Positions 61,501-64,000 of a stretch of 64,000 nt of DNA are shown here, one piece after another (the first letter of the stretch is position 1; each line of letters opens with the position of its first letter). The translations under genes and the position numbers were made by a program. The DNA comes from JBFGCT01 sp963825565 (GTDB lineage Bacteria > Actinomycetota > Acidimicrobiia > Acidimicrobiales > Ilumatobacteraceae). The stretch is from positions 496,001-560,000 of the forward strand of contig CAWGTW010000004.1 in assembly GCA_963825565.1 (NCBI GenBank), given 5' to 3'. The notes beneath the pieces were generated by a model that ran no database searches, was not told the DNA's origin, and worked only from the letters and a program-made list of their open reading frames with translations.

Positions 61501-62016
61501 GAACAGGATCGGCATGTGCAGGTCGACCATCGTGGCGTCGCTGGACGAGGGCACGGTCGAGGACTTCGCCGCGGGGTCGTCGCCGACGATCGCGACGACC
61601 CCGCCGTGCATCGACGTCCCGGCGAACACCGCGTGGCGGATCGCATCGCTGCTCCTGTCGAACCCTGGACCCTTGCCGTACCAGATCCCGACCACCCCGT
61701 CGTACCGCGCGTCGTCGAGGGTCATCGCCAACTGGCTCCCCATCACCGCGGTCGCGGCCAGTTCCTCGTTGACCCCGGGGACGACGACGATCGGGAGGTC
61801 GGCCACCGTCGCCGCAGCACGTTGGAGCTCCTCGGTGTACGTACCGAGCGGCGACCCCTGGTACCCGGAGGCGAACGCGGCGGTGTTCAGTCCGAGTCGT
61901 CGGTCGATCCGTAGCTGATCGCCCGGCAGCCGGGCGAGCGCCTGGACGCCGGACAGGAAGACGGTCCCCTCCTCCAGTCGGAAGCGGTCGATCAGTTCGT
62001 ACGGCGTCGTCGCCAC
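58596..62016 (-). CDS. Indolepyruvate ferredoxin oxidoreductase family protein (fused alpha-gamma, frameshifted)
   Basis: GTG 62016 (AGAGGG upstream) starts YELIDRFRLEEGTVFLSGVQ. The N-terminal part has GYQGSPLGTY; the TPP domain has GCPHNAST, GGGIGCHAMVAMMD and NLGDGTYFHSG; ferredoxin-like Cys clusters lie in ERVCEGCGDCGDKSNCLSVQ and CNFDLSCMQGDCPAF. The gamma domain begins TVRFTGIGGTGVVTVSQILG. Near 59142 the frame shifts: one extra base separates YQSASYAA from RFRSVVDTARGAERRADPES. Removing it gives exactly 1140 codons, ending LARRIARR at 58596. The enzyme decarboxylates aryl 2-oxoacids to aryl-acyl-CoA, reducing ferredoxin, and could act on oxoacids from aromatic transamination. Confidence 0.87.
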
Positions 62017-62179
62017 CCGGTTCCCTCTTTCCTCGTCGTTCCCCGGACGGACGTCGATGCCCGCCGGGAAGCGGCAGGTCCAGTTGTATCGCATCTCCGG
62101 TGACCGGTCGAACGACAGGTCCCCGGTCGGCGGCGCGATCGTCCGTAGCCTGCGCGCTCCGCCGTGACACGATGGGCGC

Positions 62180-63115
62180 GTGATCGTCGTCGCCGGTGAA
62201 GCCCTCGTCGACCTCGTCATCGAACCCGACGGCGCGGTGACGGCGGCGCTCGGGGGTGCACCGTTCAACACGGCGCGGGCTGCGGCCCGGCTGGGCGCGG
62301 CCGTCGAGTTCGTCGGCGCGCTCTCCGACGACCGGTTCGGGTCGCTGCTGCGCGACCGGCTGCTCGCCGACGGCGTGGGCGTCGACCACGCCCCGGGCAC
62401 CGCACGGCCGACGACGCTCGCCGCCGCCGAAGTCGACGACGACGGCGCGGCGCAGTACCGGTTCTACATCGACGGCACGTCGGCTCCGCTGCTCACGGCG
62501 GCGGACGTCGCCGCGCTCCCGGCCGATCCGGCGGTGTTGTTCACCGGCGGGCTCGCGCTCGTCCTCGAGCCGATGGCCGAGACGGTGGTCGATCTGGCCG
62601 AAGCGCTGTCGCCGACGACCGCGGTGATCGTCGACGTGAACTGCCGGCCGCGGGTGATCGCCGATCGGGACCGCTATGTCGGACGCGTCAGCCGACTGCT
62701 CGCCCGCACCGACATCGTCAAGCTCAGCGACGAGGACCTCGCGTACCTGCTCCCTGGCGTCGATGCCGTCGCGGCATCGAACCGGCTGCTCGACGGTGGT
62801 CCGTCGGCGGTGGTGGTCACCGGCGGCGCTCGTGCGACCCGGATCACGACCGCGGCGGGCTCGCGCGAGATACCGGTCACCGCGCTCGCCGGTCCGGTCG
62901 TCGACACGATCGGGGCGGGCGACACGTTCGGCGGTGGCCTGGTCGCCGCCTGGGTCGCCCAGGACGGCCGGCGCGAGCTGTTGCGCGCCGACGGTGCACT
63001 CGACGGGTTGTCGCGGGCCGTCGCCGCAGCGCACGAAGCGGCAGCGGTCGTCGTGACCCGGCGGGGTGCCGATCCGCCGTGGCGCGACGAGCTGCCCGAC
63101 GCGTGGGGCCGGTGA
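62180..63115 (+). CDS. PfkB-family carbohydrate kinase (fructokinase-like)
   Basis: The 311-residue protein starts IVVAGEALVDLVIEPDG, has GGAPFNTARAAARLGAAVEF, and ends its active site with DTIGAGDTFGGG (Asp248 catalytic base). This matches ribokinase-type fructokinases (2-keto-sugar kinases). It phosphorylates a sugar with ATP, most likely fructose, but the substrate is inferred only from overall similarity. GTG 62180 has no Shine-Dalgarno and lies 163 bases from the divergent oxidoreductase gene. The nucleoside-kinase-like gene follows after 16 bases, probably in the same operon. Confidence 0.88.
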   Translation: MIVVAGEALVDLVIEPDGAVTAALGGAPFNTARAAARLGAAVEFVGALSDDRFGSLLRDRLLADGVGVDHAPGTARPTTLAAAEVDDDGAAQYRFYIDGTSAPLLTAADVAALPADPAVLFTGGLALVLEPMAETVVDLAEALSPTTAVIVDVNCRPRVIADRDRYVGRVSRLLARTDIVKLSDEDLAYLLPGVDAVAASNRLLDGGPSAVVVTGGARATRITTAAGSREIPVTALAGPVVDTIGAGDTFGGGLVAAWVAQDGRRELLRADGALDGLSRAVAAAHEAAAVVVTRRGADPPWRDELPDAWGR

Positions 63116-63131
63116 CGCCGGCCGGATCGCG

Positions 63132-63755
63132 ATGAACGACGGTCGGCGCTTCCTGCTCGGCCTGACCGGGCCGCCCGGGGCGGGCAAGTCGACGCTCGCC
63201 GCGGCGCTCGTCGCCGCGCTCGGACCCGAGGCGATCGCGGTCCCGATGGACGGGTTCCATCGTCGCCAGGCCGAGCTGATCGACCTGGGCCGCGCCGGGC
63301 GCAAGGGGGCGCCCGACACGTTCGACGTCGATGCGTACGTCGCTCGGCTGGCGCGCCTCGGAGCCGACGCCGATCACCCGATCGCGGTGCCTGCGTTCGA
63401 TCGGGAGCGAGACGACCCCGTGCCCGACGCGATCGTCGTGCTGCGGTCGCACCGGATCGTCGTCACCGAGGGCAACTACCTGCTCCTCGGGTCGGGCGGT
63501 TGGGAGCGTGTACGGCCGCTGCTCGACCGGTGTTGGTTCGTCGACGCGGATCCGGCGCAGCGGGTCGAGCGGCTGATCGCCCGCCACGTGGCGTTCGGCC
63601 GCTCCCCGGCCGACGCCGAGGAGTGGGTCAGGCGCTCCGACGAGGCGAACGCTCGGTTGGTCGACGCGACTCGGGGTCGGGCCGATCTGACCGTCGGCGC
63701 GGCCGATCCGGTCACCGCTCTCGCCGCCCGGGTCCGCCGAGCGGCCGGCCGATGA
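63132..63755 (+). CDS. Nucleoside/nucleotide kinase-like P-loop protein (207 aa)
   Basis: ATG 63132 gives LGLTGPPGAGKSTLAAALVA (P-loop, residues 13-21), VPMDGFHRRQAELIDLGRAG, GAPDTFDVDAYVARLARL, PAFDRERDDPVPDAIVV and VTEGNYLLLG. This is the uridine kinase/pantothenate kinase-like family that includes fructose or phosphoribulokinase-like proteins of sugar operons (FrcK type). Its placement after a PfkB kinase suggests a sugar-phosphate or nucleoside substrate. Which one is not decidable here. Confidence 0.85.
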   Translation: MNDGRRFLLGLTGPPGAGKSTLAAALVAALGPEAIAVPMDGFHRRQAELIDLGRAGRKGAPDTFDVDAYVARLARLGADADHPIAVPAFDRERDDPVPDAIVVLRSHRIVVTEGNYLLLGSGGWERVRPLLDRCWFVDADPAQRVERLIARHVAFGRSPADAEEWVRRSDEANARLVDATRGRADLTVGAADPVTALAARVRRAAGR

Positions 63756-63808
63756 GGCGGTGGCGATCGCCGCCCGGTGGCGCTCGCCGGGCGGCGGGCG
63801 ACGCTCGA

Positions 63809-64000
63809 TCACACCAGGTAGTGGCGGACGGCGAGCCGCTCGGCGGAATCGTCACCGGGGACCGGGAGCTGGGCGATGACGCGCAGGTTCGGCCACTCGT
63901 TCGGTGTGAGCTGCTGATACTCGAACGTCAGCTCGCCCGCCGCCGGGTGGGCGAACCGGCGGAGCCGTGTCTCGAATCCCGAGACGTCGTGCTCGGGCCA
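63809..64000 (-). CDS. XRE/MmyB-like transcriptional regulator, C-terminal end only
   Basis: The last 63 codons of a minus-strand gene are in the window. They read WPEHDVSGFETRLRRFAHPA, then ELTFEYQQLTPNEWPNLRVI and end AERLAVRHYLV. This matches the end of the MmyB-like ligand-binding domain found after an XRE helix-turn-helix in many actinobacterial regulators (W-x-x-HDV...HP.xGEL). The DNA-binding part lies outside the window, so the call rests on this domain alone. Confidence 0.6.
   Translation of the reverse strand, partial: WPEHDVSGFETRLRRFAHPAAGELTFEYQQLTPNEWPNLRVIAQLPVPGDDSAERLAVRHYLV

Noticed and set aside
60584..63319. Long minus-strand frame spanning the indolepyruvate oxidoreductase start and the PfkB gene
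   Set aside because: It crosses two real genes in the wrong frames; only frame noise is encoded.

Overview
The window is high-GC actinobacterial chromosome. GTG starts are frequent, stop/start overlaps (GTGA, ATGA, TGATG) are common, and several genes look leaderless. Gene content (tyrosine catabolism, paired surface repeat proteins, MetY plus CoA-binding protein, polyphosphate glucokinase, a fused phosphoribosyltransferase-hydrolase) suggests an Ilumatobacter-like member of the Acidimicrobiia. That placement is an inference from gene content only.

Layout. 0-13.6 kb is accessory: an edge-truncated lipoprotein esterase, two unknown proteins, a beta-propeller lipoprotein, two paralogous secreted proteins built from ~126-residue repeats (3.3-5.2 and 11.7-13.6 kb), a ParDE toxin-antitoxin pair, a DUF1254/DUF1214 protein, an IS110 remnant, a frameshifted VOC gene, and fragments of a MarR regulator and a DUF4386 gene abutting head to head. 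13.8-19.1 kb holds a large membrane SGNH hydrolase, a small VOC protein and a GT39-like membrane protein. 19.4-30.1 kb is a potassium and trehalose block: kup, glgX-treZ on the plus strand, and treY-trkA-trkH on the minus strand. 30.2-33.4 kb is a divergent TetR/MMPL pair. 33.5-40.9 kb is an aromatic amino acid catabolic block: acetoacetyl-CoA synthetase and an Lrp regulator diverge from hppD, an aminotransferase, fumarylacetoacetase and homogentisate dioxygenase. 41-49.6 kb is mixed metabolism and cell wall. 49.7-54.4 kb is a formate dehydrogenase locus. 54.5-63.8 kb carries an acyl-CoA dehydrogenase, polyphosphate glucokinase, a cation antiporter, a YihY protein, an indolepyruvate ferredoxin oxidoreductase, two sugar/nucleoside kinases and the tail of an XRE regulator.

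The most notable system is the formate dehydrogenase. The catalytic subunit has an in-frame TGA at the selenocysteine position, followed by a SECIS-like hairpin with a GGUCU apical loop at the same spacing as in E. coli fdhF. The subunit is also split: its N-terminal Fe-S part is a separate gene 3' of the NuoEF-like subunit, while the molybdopterin part lies 5' of it, a permuted order.

Five conserved genes (VOC, fdhA C-part, nuoEF-like, yihY, indolepyruvate oxidoreductase) each carry a single-base frameshift. For the last four, correcting one base gives an exact whole number of codons. Four of the five lie within 49.9-59.2 kb, so either sequence error or local decay should be considered. No tRNA, rRNA or CRISPR array was seen.
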